Shown here: in pieces, positions 35,042-47,224 of the stretch
How the letters are laid out: every line of letters starts with the position of its first letter
How positions within the stretch are numbered: the stretch's first letter is position 1
NCBI GenBank assembly: GCA_910591455.2
Contig: OU342804.1
Span: forward strand, 1,141,112-1,205,111
From: Pholis gunnellus
Lineage: Eukaryota > Chordata > Actinopteri > Perciformes > Pholidae
Direction: 5' to 3'
DNA: 64,000 nt
Made by a program: the position numbers and the translations under genes
The notes under the pieces: generated by a model
What the model was told of the DNA's origin: nothing
Database searches by the model: none
What the model saw: only the letters and a program-made list of their open reading frames with translations

Positions 35042-35470
35042 AACCCAAGAGACCGCTGTTCATGTCTGATGTGAAACCAAAAGTAAACTTTGACTTTCTG
35101 CTTTTTAAGTTGTTTTGAGTTTTACGTAAAGTTGTTGTTTTACGTAACGTTGTTGTTTTTCGTAACATTGTTTTTAACTCAGGAGACCGCTGTTTGTGTC
35201 CTGTGTGAAACCAAAAGAGAACGTTGACGTTACACTTATTAAGTAATATTGTTTTACATAGTTGTGAGTAAGAAAGAATGTTGCGCGGTTGTTGTTAAAC
35301 CCAGGAGACCGATAAAGTAAGCATTGATTTTACACTTTTTACATGACTTCATATGTGATGTAATGTTATGTAAGAAAGTCGGCTAGGTGCTGTTGTTTGT
35401 TCTAACCTTAACCAAGTAGTTCTGTTGCCGAAGCCAAACCAAACACTTCACAACGTAAACCAAGTGGCCT
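35042..35470. repeat. degenerate ~130-bp tandem repeat joined to R5 motif
   Basis: The motif aacYcaRgagaccg recurs at 35042, 35176 and 35297, each followed by similar gtgtgaaaccaaaag and tttacgtaa blocks. The right end (35400-35445) is the inverted R5 motif. Confidence 0.65.
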
Positions 35471-36226
35471 TATGTGTTTCTGCAAGCGTGATGCAGATAT
35501 GAAACTTATTAATGAAAAACGTCCAAAAGCGTCGACATTCAAAGTATCCGTGGTTTGCAGAAACACTTTTCTGGCGACTGGGTTTCAATAGTCTATGTAA
35601 TAAATAATAAAAGTTGCTCCTCCTCTCTGCTTTGAGTGTGTCTGACACTCACTAAAGGCATGGACCCCCCCCCCCCCAACCCTCCTACACAGCAGCAAGA
35701 CTCCCCGACTGAAAGACTTTCATAACGACTCACGATATGAAACATCTTTATAGCCACAGGCTGCAACAACCAATCAAAGAAAGGAGTCGAACACCTGAGA
35801 CAACGAAAACATCAATAATTGATAACAAGCTTCCCGAAATCAATGCAAATGTTATACAGTGCCCCCCCCCCCACGCCTCGTCATTATGAAGTATCTAATA
35901 AAGGTGAACAAAAAAATGTAATAAAAAAAATCTTATATAAATACAAACAACAGAAAATACTGAATTTATAATGCATAGTTTAGCTTGTGCTCAACAGGAG
36001 ATGGACAGATTAATGCTGCCTTACTGCGTAGCACAAGTCGATAGCCTTCACATTGAGTCTATTGATTTTGATTAAAAACACAGGGGAGTGTTCTGTAGGA
36101 ATATGGAGAGCATATGATCTTATATTTAAGAGCTCTGAGGGTGGAATATTTGGATAGACCGATATAAAATAATGCTCCAAATACAGAATAATTTTATATC
36201 GCACCACTATTTACTCCATACTGTAA
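35471..36226. other. AT-rich intronic sequence with C runs
   Basis: No gene. C runs at about 35666-35678 and 35862-35872. Confidence 0.5.
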
Positions 36227-37167
36227 AGGTGTGTTCACACCAACGCGGTGCGAATTATTCACGCGAGTAGATTACATACAAAGTCAATGCACAGACGCGA
36301 TAAGACTCGAGTGATGCAAATTTGCAATGGCGCGGCGCGTTTAGCGCGGCGCATTTGGCACGGCGCGATTGACGCAAATTTGCGGCAATCGCCAAAACGG
36401 CCCAAACGCGTGAGTTGAAATTGTTCAACTTCGGCGAAAAAATGGCGTGACGCTGCGGCGCGATAGCCTATCAGCGTTGAGATGTTTCTCCTGTCATCGC
36501 TGGCGTCCTGCCGTTGTTGAATCAGGAAATAAATACTGTACCGTCTGTGTTCACCCAGAGCTCTACGATCCCTCATATCAATAGAGACCAAACTATGTGT
36601 ATACATGTGTGTGTGTAAACCATATGGTGCAAACAATGAAAAAGACGCTGCCGTATTTACGTCTAGATGACGTTATTGTGAGTGTTGATGGAGCTGCTAC
36701 AATGTTAGCATAGCTTAGCACCGATCGATCCGAGCTCCATTGAGAAAACAAGTATTTTCGGCATCATTACGTAGTTATTTCGGAGTCCCTTTTTGTCGGT
36801 TTATTGCAGTGAAATCACAGCAAATTCTGTTTATTTTGTGATCATACAGCTGTAGTAAACAGCTGTGGCTCGTGTGGCTCGCTATACACAGTGAGCTCGA
36901 TAAAATCCACGGAGCTCCTCTGGACTATGTTATGAACCAGACATGACGGCGTTTGGTTCCTCGTGATATCTGGGACTTCCACAACACGTACTGAGCAGAA
37001 ATAGAGGTTCTTTTTTCCACAGTTGATGGCGGACAGTTGAACGGCTTTCAGGGCGATAAGCCACGCCCCCTCTCCGGCGCGTCTAGCGCGATTCACGAGA
37101 ATGAACACAAATAGTCCCCGGCGAGACCGGCGAATAATTCGCACCGCATTTGGTGTAAACACGGCAT
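36227..37167. mobile_element. non-autonomous DNA transposon with terminal inverted repeats (~940 bp)
   Basis: The left end gtgttcacaccaacgcggtg plus cgaattattc and the inverted right end gtgtttacaccaaatgcggt plus gcgaattattc are imperfect inverted repeats of about 30 bp. The interior is CpG-rich (gcgcggcgcatttggc) and unlike its AT-rich flanks. TAA on the left and TTA on the right suggest a 3-bp TWA-type target site, as in PIF/Harbinger, though the two are not identical. No transposase frame is present. Confidence 0.8.
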
Positions 37168-37732
37168 TAGAACATGGGGAGCATATTTAGTGTATCACAT
37201 ATAGCACATCTCCATAACACAAATTAACCGGCAGCTTTGCATTTTGTCTTGTGCCGCATTATACAGTGACTTACAGTTTGTCAAAAAATAAAATGGACTT
37301 AAAGTAAATGCACAAGGACGGAAGTAAATTAAGCGTTTAGGAATCGATTTATCTGTAAAAGAGTCGATTTATTAGAAAAATAGCAGAAAGTTGACTTTCG
37401 TGTCAACGGTTTGTGTTTGTTCCTTTCCTGTTTCTGCAGGAAAATATCTCAGAACACAAAGAAAGATCTATAAAGAAATGCTTTCCCCAGTGAGTGGGCA
37501 TTCCTTTGATAATTTAATGTATAAAGTCTCATATTTCAGTTGAGAAATAATAATAAAAAAGTGTCTTCTCTGTTTGTTTGTCATTATTGCAACTTAAATG
37601 TTCCCTTCTTCTTCTTCTTCTCTGTAAAATGGTTCAGCTCATTTTTCAGAAGTACTGAATTACAATCGCAGAAACACAGTGAGACTAGAAAGAGTCACGA
37701 TGCACACAAGCCTCCCGTCTTCTGAAATATGA
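37168..37732. other. AT-rich intronic sequence
   Basis: No gene or recognised element. Confidence 0.55.
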
Positions 37733-37769
37733 AGAAGAAGAAGAAGAAGAAGAAGAAGAAGAAGAAGAG
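37728..37769 (+). repeat. (GAA)n microsatellite
   Basis: About 13 GAA units. A short inverted TTC run lies at 37609-37621. Confidence 0.95.
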
Positions 37770-38253
37770 AGAGACCAGCCTGAGACGCACCACAAATGAA
37801 ACCAACTCCAACAAGCAGCCGTCCCAGAATAGTCCTATTTTAAAGAGCTTCGGGCGGCTCTGAGCTGAAGAAGTGCAGGTTAGTTACTTCCCAAAAGTCC
37901 ATCTGTACTAATACTTCCATCATGGTGACAGATGTGTAGATCGTGGCAGTCTCTCTGAGTCTGTCTGAGACCGAGCTGGACTGGATCTTTCATCAGGCCT
38001 GACAGTGAGGAGGACCGAGCCTCTCGTCCTTCAGACACACTCCATCAAACCTTCCTGTCCCGACCGAAATTCCTCCATCTTCAACCGGCCGTCTCTCTTC
38101 ATCAACTCACAATCCTCACCCGTCTGCAGTTCCCTCAACCCCTCAATCCTCAATCTCTCTCCGGTCCATCAATCTCTCTCCTGCTGCGTCCTCCTTCAGC
38201 TCAGAGCCTCACAGAGAGATAAAATAACAGAGACAGAAACCTCCGTGATGATC

Positions 38254-38752
38254 ACAGACTGAATGTAAGAAGTGGACGTAGTCATGGTGACACCTCTCAT
38301 TGGTTTGTGGACTGATGTCTTTTGAAGTCTTTTAGCCCGTCGCCATGTTGGTTTTTAAACAGTGAACAGGAAGTGACCACATCTGGACTGAGGAGGAGTG
38401 ACGTAGAGACGCCGTATACGTCTCTGGTAGAGACCTGTCAATCACTGTGTAGCCCCGCCCCTAAAGCATCCCCTGCTTTATGGTCTGTGTGACTCTAAAT
38501 GGACCATCATTTACTAAATGAACATCATGCTGTATTGAAGAAGACTTGAAACTAGAGATTGAGACCATAAACTCATGTTTACAATGTTTACTGAGGTAAT
38601 AAATCAAGAGAGAAGTAGAGTCATTTTCTCATAGACTTCTATACAACCAGAGGAGTCGCCCCCTGGTGGACACTAGAGAGAATGCAGCTTTGACACGTGA
38701 AGCGTCGGGCTTCTGTTTTCAGAACCGGATGTTTCTGCCTGGTGGTACCAGG
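38254..38752 (+). mobile_element. R1 dispersed repeat, copy H (near full length, module 2)
   Basis: Left end cagactgaatgtaagaag, module 2 with ccacatctggactgaggagg, full right half, and terminal gttttcagaaccggatg. The right half is close to identical to copy F. Confidence 0.9.
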
Positions 38753-38859
38753 ACAAACATTTCTGACAGACCTTCTGAACAAATGTCAATATAAAGCATT
38801 CAAAAGTAAAGACATATGTTTTCTAAGTGGACGACAGAATCCTGCCCCGTGGTGTCCGT

Positions 38860-39240
38860 CTCTTCCGGGTCGGTGTTGCCTGAGATGGGAGAGATCCTCA
38901 CAGTAAACAAAAGGGCATCTGAATTAAAGCTACTTGAGGCCATTGAGCGCTCTGGAGAGTCTCTCTTTGTGTGAGCTGAAACCAAACAGCTTTCCACGTT
39001 CAAAGGCCCGTATTGTGGGACAGATAGGACGCCGGCCAATTAGGCCTGACCTCCCATCGAGGAGCATCAATGGGCCACAAGGAGCCGTCTCTTCTGGCCG
39101 CCGGTGACTGTGGACTGAATGCAGACGGCAGCTGGCGGAGAGACGGACAGATGGGCAGCACACCGTCAAATAAAAACAGTTGTTCAAGATCAACACGACC
39201 GCTGAGCTCTTCACCAAATATTAAGATCGGTTACGAAGCG
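38860..39240. other. complex non-repetitive segment, candidate conserved non-coding element
   Basis: Contains ggccaattaggcc and other balanced motifs with no simple repeat. No exon was recognised. Confidence 0.3.
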
Positions 39241-40020
39241 TGATCGCTTTCACTCTGCTGCAGAAAACTAAAAAGAGGGGTTTGTCTCAAAGATCTACCA
39301 TTTAAATAAATGTGTTTGAAGTTCTTATCTATCGCCGAACACAAAGGGATGCCGCGTTAAAGACGGCTGAAAGACAACAGAAGAAGAAGACATCTCCGTG
39401 ACAGCAGGAAGGAGAAAGAGACAGCGAACGTCTCCGGAGTCGGGCCAAAGTCGGTGAGAACACGGGGAGCGTTGTGCAGAACACAAGTAGCACATATAAG
39501 CTGCATCTTTGAAATGTGTGCTTGATAGAAATGATTTAAAAGATTCATCAACTAGAGAAAGACGCGTTTTCAGCTCTCGGGACTTTTGTAGCTTCTCACT
39601 GAATCTCTGGTTTAGTTTCTCTCAGACGTTTGCTTTAGTTGAGCTTTCAGTAGTGTCGGAGTCGCTGATGAAAACCTTGAAAATTTGAAAATTTCCTGAT
39701 TTTGCTGTTTCGTAATAAAAGCCTATAAATAAGAAAAACAACGGGGAGACTTTTACTGTGAAGAACAGAGGAAATGAAATGTGCTTCACTGTTTAACAGG
39801 GAAAATATTATCGTAGTTATATTTTATATACATATTATTCTTATATTTTAACTTTGCACTATTTTATGTCTTAGATTGCCATATTTTTTTGATTTCCTTG
39901 ATTTTCTTTTTATAAATATTTAATAAGCAATGTTGGAGGGAAACTGAGATAAAAAACTGAAATATCTGTATGTCTGCTGCTGCAGGAATTGCATGCTGGG
40001 ATGCAGGAAGCTTGGCTAAA
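39241..40020. other. intronic sequence without recognised features
   Basis: AT-rich, with no gene or recognised repeat. Confidence 0.55.
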
Positions 40021-40025
40021 GATGA

Positions 40026-40056
<31 letters not shown>

Positions 40057-40112
40057 TGTCCTCCCATGCTGTTTGAAGCAGGTCCTTCATAACACAGACG
40101 CTCACACACCAT

Positions 40113-40168
<56 letters not shown>
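40021..40168 (+). repeat. (GT)n then (GA)n microsatellites
   Basis: GT at 40024-40059 with one TATG break; GA at 40117-40168. Confidence 0.95.
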
Positions 40169-40171
<3 letters not shown>

Positions 40172-40309
40172 GCCGGTGTCACATCCTGGCATCTAATTGG
40201 CCGAGCCACGCTGCCAATCAAGCCCGAATGAATGATTGGGGACCAATTAGAAAGGATTACATCATCGGCTGGATCTCGGCTCTCAGACTTGGACGTCGTC
40301 ACAAATCTG

Positions 40310-40600
40310 TTGTCTCTTTCTTTTCTCCTCTTCCTCCTTTTTCTTTTACTCTCATCGTCTTTTTTTTTTCCTCCTCTTCATTCCTTCATAACTCTGATTG
40401 TTTTTTTCTGCAAGCTTTCTGTTTTCATACCCCCTCCCTCCTTCCCTCCCTCCTTCCCTCCTTCCTTCCCTCCCTCCCTCCCGTTCTCTTCCATCCCCTC
40501 CCCCCCATTTGGCTTTTATTCATCCTCCATCACGTGTGCCCCTCCCCCTCTCACTCTCACTCTCTCTTTCACTCCATCCTCCTCTCTGCCCGCCCACCTG
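40310..40600 (+). repeat. pyrimidine-rich (CCTT/CTTCCCTCC) tract
   Basis: Long CT-biased stretch. All three frames are open but consist of P/S/L/F. Confidence 0.8.
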
Positions 40601-40652
40601 CCTCTCTGGTTCCAGTTTAGCTTGCAGCGCCGTCTTTGTCTGCCCGGGACCC

Positions 40653-40781
40653 CATGTGTGTGTGTGTGTGTGTGAGTGTGTGTGACGGTGTATGTGTGTG
40701 TGTGAGTGTGTGTGAGTGTGTGTGTGTGTGTGTGTGACGGTGTATGTGTGTGTGTGTGTGTATGTGTGTGTGTGTGTGTGA
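40653..40781 (+). repeat. interrupted (GT)n array
   Basis: GT runs separated by GAGTGTG and GACGGTGTAT interruptions; the latter occurs twice, indicating a duplicated block. Confidence 0.9.
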
Positions 40782-41199
40782 CTCTCTGAGATGCTGGCGT
40801 TGTATTTTTAGCTCAGACTCTCCTCCTCAGAGAGTCCAGAGGAGCTGACCTGCTCCTTTAACCCCCCCCCCCCCACACACTACCCGCGCTGTCATTGGTC
40901 GACACACAGCAGCTATATTTCCTGATCACGACTCGTCGGGGTTATCGTCTCAAATATAAACGTCCAAAGAAAAAGCACATTTCATTAATGACAGAATTCC
41001 TCTCTCGTCTCATGAAAGTACTATTGATGACTCATCGTGACCTCAGTCAGTGTGATTTAGTCCAGTTAACAGCAGCTGAACCTCGTTAACTAGACGATTA
41101 GAGGAACCTCGAGTGTGAAGTCTTCTCTGTTGATTCCACTGTGACTGAGGTGTGTTCGCTGATGAAGGTGAGAGAAGAAGACCTGAACAACAGCCTGTC

Positions 41200-41359
41200 C
41201 CTGACATATGGGGGGGTGGGGGGGGGTGGGGGTCGAGTCCATTTCACATGGCAGACCCAGCAGCCCTGCAGCATTGTGGGTAGTCTGGGGGGGGGGCGGG
41301 GTTAGCCCGACGGAGGAAGGGGGTCAAATAAGGGAACTTGACTTGATTCTTCCCCCCAC

Positions 41360-41394
<35 letters not shown>
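41200..41394 (+). repeat. G-rich runs and (GT)n
   Basis: G runs at 41211-41232 and 41287-41300, with a GT tract at 41362-41393. Confidence 0.9.
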
Positions 41395-41723
41395 AATGAT
41401 TTAAGTTTAAGTTAAAGTGAGTTTGTCTCTCGTTGTGTAAGTAAGAAAGCCACTAACGTTTATCATCCATTTGTTAATAATTTGTTTTGTTTTTAATTAT
41501 TCATTAAATGTTTTGTCCACAAAATGCCAGAAAATTTAAAAAAAATATATATAATGAAAATAATTGACAGTGTGTGAAAGAGAAAAACGTTTGAGCAGCT
41601 GGAACCAGAAATACATTTAAAAACGTGTTCTTGATAAACAACGATGTAAAAGATTCATCACAAAATGATTTCAGAATAAAAGCCTTTTGTTGTTTCACTT
41701 TCTGTTCGGGGGTTTAAATGTCT

Positions 41724-41759
<36 letters not shown>
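41724..41759 (+). repeat. (CA)n microsatellite
   Basis: About 17 CA units. Confidence 0.95.
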
Positions 41760-41762
<3 letters not shown>

Positions 41763-41944
41763 GGTGTCGGGCCATCTGGCAGGTGGTGTAATGAGGGTCA
41801 TGACCTCCTGCCCCCCCCCTCCTCCATTACCCAGCTCACATTCTCACAACAACAGAGATCGTACAATAAAAACAACAATAAAAACATCCGGGTTCCAAAT
41901 GAAGCTCTGAACCAACACACAGCTTTGAGTCAAATTTAATTTCC

Positions 41945-41990
41945 ATAATATAATAATAATAATAATAATAATATATATATAATAATAAAA
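41945..41990 (+). repeat. (AAT)n/(AT)n tract
   Basis: Mixed AAT and AT units. Confidence 0.9.
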
Positions 41991-42139
41991 GCGACTAACG
42001 TGTGAAACTGAAGCTCTATTTCGTGCATTTTATGTTTCACAGCAAAACCAAATGTCAGCTTCTCGTTGTGAGTTGTTAAAATCAGACGAGTCTCCTTCAC
42101 ACTGGACGGCTGGATTATCAACAGATTAAGGCCAGAGGA

Positions 42140-42158
42140 TCACACACACACACACACA

Positions 42159-42242
<84 letters not shown>
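42140..42242 (+). repeat. (CA)n microsatellite, ~100 bp
   Basis: The longest nearly pure CA tract in the window, with one CAGA break. Confidence 0.97.
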
Positions 42243-42243
<1 letters not shown>

Positions 42244-43150
42244 TGTCACGTCTTCCTGAGCTGTTATTCAAACGTGTCACTGCAGAATAAATCTTTTTAA
42301 ATGATATTTGGTTTCTCGATCCACATTCACCGTCGAGTGATTTGGTGTCTTTGGACTTCTTCGCTGCCTCAGATGAAGCAGAAACATCCCAACATGTCAA
42401 GTTCAAAGAAATATTGGCAGATTTATTTTTGTCCATTTTTGTCTTTTCTATCATAAACAATGACATTGTTGTGTCCTTGTGTACTATCCCAAGCGAACCT
42501 ATGAAATTAAAACATGCTAAATATTGCAAAATAAACATTCTTAGCATGTTAGCATAACGTTAGCATGAGCTTTCTGTTTGTTGACGCTCCTTCAGTTCAC
42601 TTCACTTCAGTAAAAAGAGAGATTTAGTGAAAATGAAGTAGTAGACGTTTGCAACAGACAGTTTGAGTAATTATTTCATCGTTCGTCTTTATTTCGGTTT
42701 GTTTCTAACGTCGACTGTCTGCTCGTGTTCCCAGATCGGCTGACGCAGCGGTGAAGAGTCATAGAGTCAGAAATTGAGCTGATCCACATTCATTGCATCC
42801 GTAGCATGCGTGCTAATGACATGCTAACATTCAAAGTGGGATGTTAGCACGTAGAAGCCACCGTAGAATTACATAAATCCTGCAGCGAATTTCATTTACG
42901 GCATCTTTTAGTGATTTTTCTACACATCGGTGGCCTCGACATGTACGAAGGTTGCACACATTAGATCGTGATATTGTTTGTGTGTTGACACGTTAGGGTT
43001 CATCCTCTGGGGATCAGCATATGTCACAGCGACCTCGCCGCCGCCAGCAGCTGAGAGATGTTTACCATCAAATAATTTAGCATAGCATAATTAATTTACC
43101 TACTCATCTATAACCTCTAGTCATTTAATGCCTGCAACAGCTGTCTCTCA
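42243..43150. other. intronic sequence without recognised features
   Basis: No gene. Scattered TTAGCATG/CATGCTAA motifs at 42537-42565 and 42800-42850. Confidence 0.5.
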
Positions 43151-43151
<1 letters not shown>

Positions 43152-43205
<54 letters not shown>

Positions 43206-43289
43206 AACCAGCGACGCAAGTTTCACGAGTAATGTACAGTATTGCAGCCAAGGCTTCTTTTCCACCAACAACACCAGTAGGACACGGTC

Positions 43290-43347
<58 letters not shown>

Positions 43348-43443
43348 ATTACTGCAGAGAGGCTGCAGCCTGTTTCTGCTGTAATGCAGCACACTGCAGG
43401 TCACAGAGACAGAACGCTACCTGGAAATACTGCAACAGAGCAT

Positions 43444-43478
<35 letters not shown>
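43152..43478. repeat. CA - GT - CA microsatellite cluster
   Basis: CA at 43155-43202, GT at 43290-43345, CA at 43445-43478. The first two are inverted relative to each other with an 88-base spacer. Confidence 0.95.
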
Positions 43479-43482
<4 letters not shown>

Positions 43483-43714
43483 TCTTCCTATACATGTAGG
43501 GACCCTCACTGACACGATGCCTTTAGTCGTGTTTAGCGATACGACTAAATGCTCCACCGTCTCTCTGCAATAAACTTAAACTTCATTCTTATCTTGGCCC
43601 TAAAAACCGCGGTCTTAAACCTTAAACAGTCCTTTGAAGTGGCGACGTAAATGTAGCCAAAATGTCCTCGCGATGACGGTATAAAACTGGTCCTCACAAA
43701 GACAGCTATACAAG
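43479..43714 (+). mobile_element. CA-associated dispersed repeat R7 (MITE-like)
   Basis: Begins cttgtcttcctatacatg directly after the CA tract and ends tcctcacaaagacagctat, acaag. Ends of this type (ttgtcttcctat ... cctcacaaagatagctgtac) belong to a family I recognise from fish genomes that often sits next to CA repeats. This copy is diverged and has no frame. Confidence 0.6.
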
Positions 43715-44187
43715 CCCTGCAACACACATGTCTGTGGATACACTACTGTAGCTGTGAGTTCGGTTAATGTGTGTATTCAGGAATTATGAAGATGTATTGT
43801 GTCATTTACAGCCTCAACACACACACACACACACATGCCTGGGAGCAGGGGTACCTACCAGCACTACCAGTAAAGTGAGTATAATGGAGTTTCACACCCC
43901 CGCCCCTTAATCTCATTATGCCACATGATTGCATGTTTGACCGAGGGCTCCAGCAGCTCATCTGCACGCTGACGGACCATCTGTGTGGACCGGACGCCTG
44001 TTCTGAGGCAGCAAGGAACCAGAGGAGCAACGGGTCAAATATAACTTCTAGAGATCCCTGAGCATTGATGATCCATATTAACAGATGCAGACCCCTTTGT
44101 TGGTTTACTATGGCAGCTGGTTTACTGATCTGAAGCCAGTAAACCATCAGAAATTCTAAATGGACTGAAGTGAACCTCCGTTGGATA

Positions 44188-44359
44188 GCCGTTAGCGGTG
44201 CTGCTAACGTTACTAGCTCTCCTCCTGTTAGCCGTTAGCGGTGCTGCTAACGTTACTAGCTCTCCTCCTGTTAGCCGTTAGCGGTGCTGTTAACGTTACT
44301 AGCTCCCCTCCTGTTAGCCGTTAGCGGTGCTGCTAACGTTACTAGCTCTCCTCCTGTTG
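44188..44359 (+). repeat. 43-bp tandem repeat, 4 copies
   Basis: Units of gttagccgttagcggtgctg, ctaacgttactag and ctctcctcct. They differ by single substitutions (C to T at two sites in unit 3). Each unit contains inverted gttagc/gctaac motifs. Confidence 0.95.
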
Positions 44360-44479
44360 GTTTAAGAAACATGATCAGAGATCAGAGACTAGAAACAAGT
44401 TCTACTGAGTCAGTAAAACTTTATTTACACTCTGATGGTTTACGTTAAACTGTGAGGGGGATCAGTACGGATCACAGAT

Positions 44480-45029
44480 CGACAGCGGTCCATTACACCA
44501 CTAGTCGGGACCGGGTTCTTCCAGAGATCGGACCTTCTGTGTGGTCCGCCATGGGGGCGGCCCGCTGGTGCAGAAGGACACGAAACAGCAAAAAGCTGGA
44601 GCGAGCGTAGCGCCGCAGTCTGCTGCCTCTGTCCCTGGTGCTCATGGGTAATGCTGATGAGCCAATTGCAAAAAGAAACCTCATCAAGGTTTCGTGTTTA
44701 AGTGGACTTTCCATCCGCGTCCTCTTCGCCGTAAAGCTCCAAAGTCAAATTGCTCGTTGCCAAAAGCACTCGGCCGTCCCATCATGCACTAGTCAGGAGT
44801 TTTAGCGGACGGTCGGAGGGAGGGAGGGAGGGAGGGAGGGAGGGGGAGTTTATTTATCTAACACGAGATACCAGAAATTCCATATTGCTACGAAAATGAA
44901 GCGAGGGGTCGAGCGTGGGCAGAGGGAAGTAAAGATGCTAATTTCCCCTGCTTCACTCCCGGACCCTGTAAGTGCTGACTCAGGGGAAAAAGTCCAGATT
45001 GCTTTTTGGAAAAGGATGAAATAGAGTTT

Positions 45030-45089
<60 letters not shown>

Positions 45090-45240
45090 TGCTCAATTTT
45101 ATTACGTTTTTGGCCGAGGGAAGAGGGCCGAGGCTCCATGAGGGGCTTATCCATTCCCGCCTATTGATTGAGGCATTAAATCGCTCTCTTGTTGAATGTT
45201 GAAGCACGTGAAGACGCGCTGGTCGGGCTATCGGACCCGA
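44480..45240. other. complex segment with GGGA and GA repeats, candidate conserved element
   Basis: GGGA repeats at 44815-44845, GA dinucleotides at 45033-45086. The intervening and flanking sequence (44850-45030, 45087-45200) is complex and unique. No exon was recognised. Confidence 0.35.
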
Positions 45241-46019
45241 CAGGAAGTTACACGGATTAAAGCCTGGTGACCCAAACCCTCAGCCACGGTGACCCGAGCA
45301 GCTCCGCATGCAATCAGCAGGTGAAGCTGATGTTATTTGATTCAGACGTAAATCAGATAGATCGCGTAAAACCGATTTGCTTTCTTAAACGTTTCCCACG
45401 ATCAGCAGAAGGACGGCGGTCACCGGATGAACCGAACTAAAACACACCAGAGCCCGAGGTCACGTCTTTCCATGTCGGTCTAAAACCCAAAATATTCCAT
45501 TTCCTGTAAGTTCCAGATCAAACAGAAGGATGGTCACTAATAAAGGCTGGGAGGTGGAATTATCTGAACTTTAATGGTCTTTATCTGTTTCTCAAATGGG
45601 GTAATTAGTCATACATAAATCCTTTAATACTTTTACTATAATAAGTTCAATAAAAAAGGTAATGTAAGTTTGATAAAACATATTCTATATTTAATATTCA
45701 TATTTTCCAGGAAGTCATTAAATGCGGCAACAAACATGTTTTATTTTTTCTACTAAAACTGTTTTGTGCTGATTGGTTGGAACCTCCGACCTCCAAGGTT
45801 CATTTAGTTTGATTTATATTTCTCACCACGCTGCTGGTTTTCTGTTTTGTTCACTAATTAATTTCACTCTTTTTTTTTACTGTTAATGAAACTCCTCACA
45901 AGTCTCTGAACATTTTCACATTATCATCAACGTCCTCTTTTTAACCTTAGAAAGATCGACAAAGTCAGACCTTTGATTGAGAAAGATGCTTAAACGCTCA
46001 TTTATGATGATGTCATTTC
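45241..46019. other. intronic sequence without recognised features
   Basis: AT-rich, no gene. Confidence 0.55.
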
Positions 46020-46438
46020 CTTTTTTACCGGATTAATTCTAAACTACAAAATACAGCAAATACAGCTGATTCAGAAAGAAGATGTATAACATCACCCCAC
46101 TGCTAAAGACACTGGAGCGGCTACATTTATCTTTTAGAATTGTTTATAAAGGTATAAATGTTCCTTATGTGTCCTATAAAAGTACTTCCTGTTTTTCTGC
46201 TTCTGGATGTTTAAATGATAAACTCCGTACTTTAAAAAGGAAATTAAAGACAAATGTTCTTATTTTGGCTTTTAATGTTAATAATGTTGTAATGTTATGG
46301 CCTTTGTTTTAGAGCTTTTATTGTTGGTTTTTAAATGATTTTCATCCCATTTTATTGTATTTATTTTTGTATTTAATCTTTTATTGTTGCTACTGTATGT
46401 TTGTATGAAAGGTGCAACATAAATAAAGTTGCTTTAAG
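46020..46438 (+). mobile_element. L2/CR1-like LINE, 3' end with internal deletion
   Basis: The frame from 46082 begins near MYNITPLLKTLERLHLSFRI, resembling the C-terminal ORF2 motif of fish L2 elements (ITPxLxxLHWLPVxxRI). It then jumps to LRTLKRKLKTNVLILAF, like the terminal L2 helix. The segment that normally lies between is largely missing. The 3' end has gtatgaaaggtgcaacat then aaataaagttgcttta, typical of L2 tails. It is dead and non-autonomous. Confidence 0.75.
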
Positions 46439-47224
46439 GCTAAAAACTGCTCCTCTCCTCTTGACATGTGCACCAGTAACTCAGTGATAAACAGCTGGAC
46501 TTCTATCCTGGTATCGTCTTTGGATATCTGACAGCTGCACCTCTGCTGCACCTCTTCACGTCTACATCTTCAGCAGGTGTTGAAATGGGGTTGTTAAGTG
46601 TTGCTGATTGGGACCGATGGAGCTCAGCAGGATCTCTAAACCTCATCTCCTCTCCGATCCGATCCGCACAGACGTCATCGACGCTGCGTCACGAACGCCT
46701 ACGCCGAAAAACAGCCGTAAACCGTCACAGCAGGTGGTGAAAACGTCGTCCCACGCGTTCACATCATCGACTTCATCGGTGCAAACGTGTGCTACGTACC
46801 TACCAACGAAGCAATCACCAGCACTCACATGACAATTATCCAGCTGGGCATATGCACGCCGCAGGAGCTGATTAAAGCTCCGACAAACACATCATAAACA
46901 TGATTGACTGGATGAATTTAGGACACGAGTTTGTACGAACTGCAGCGATGAGACATCACTCATCTAGCAGCAGACATAAGGAGAGAGGGAGGACAGAGGG
47001 GAGAAAGGAGGAGAGAAGGAGTCAAGAAGACAGTAGAGAGCAGACAGGAAATGAGAAGAGAGGTCTAAATCCACCTTAAAGCCCCGTAGGGATCTCACAA
47101 GTATTCAATACCAATACCAGTGAATTACACACTCAATAAACAATTCAATACCATGGTAAAAGAACAAAACAATAAATCACAACCTGCACTCATGTCATCA
47201 TTAATGTGTTATTAATCCCTGTTG
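46439..47224. other. intronic sequence without recognised features
   Basis: No gene. A short GA-rich stretch at 46978-47065. Confidence 0.5.
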
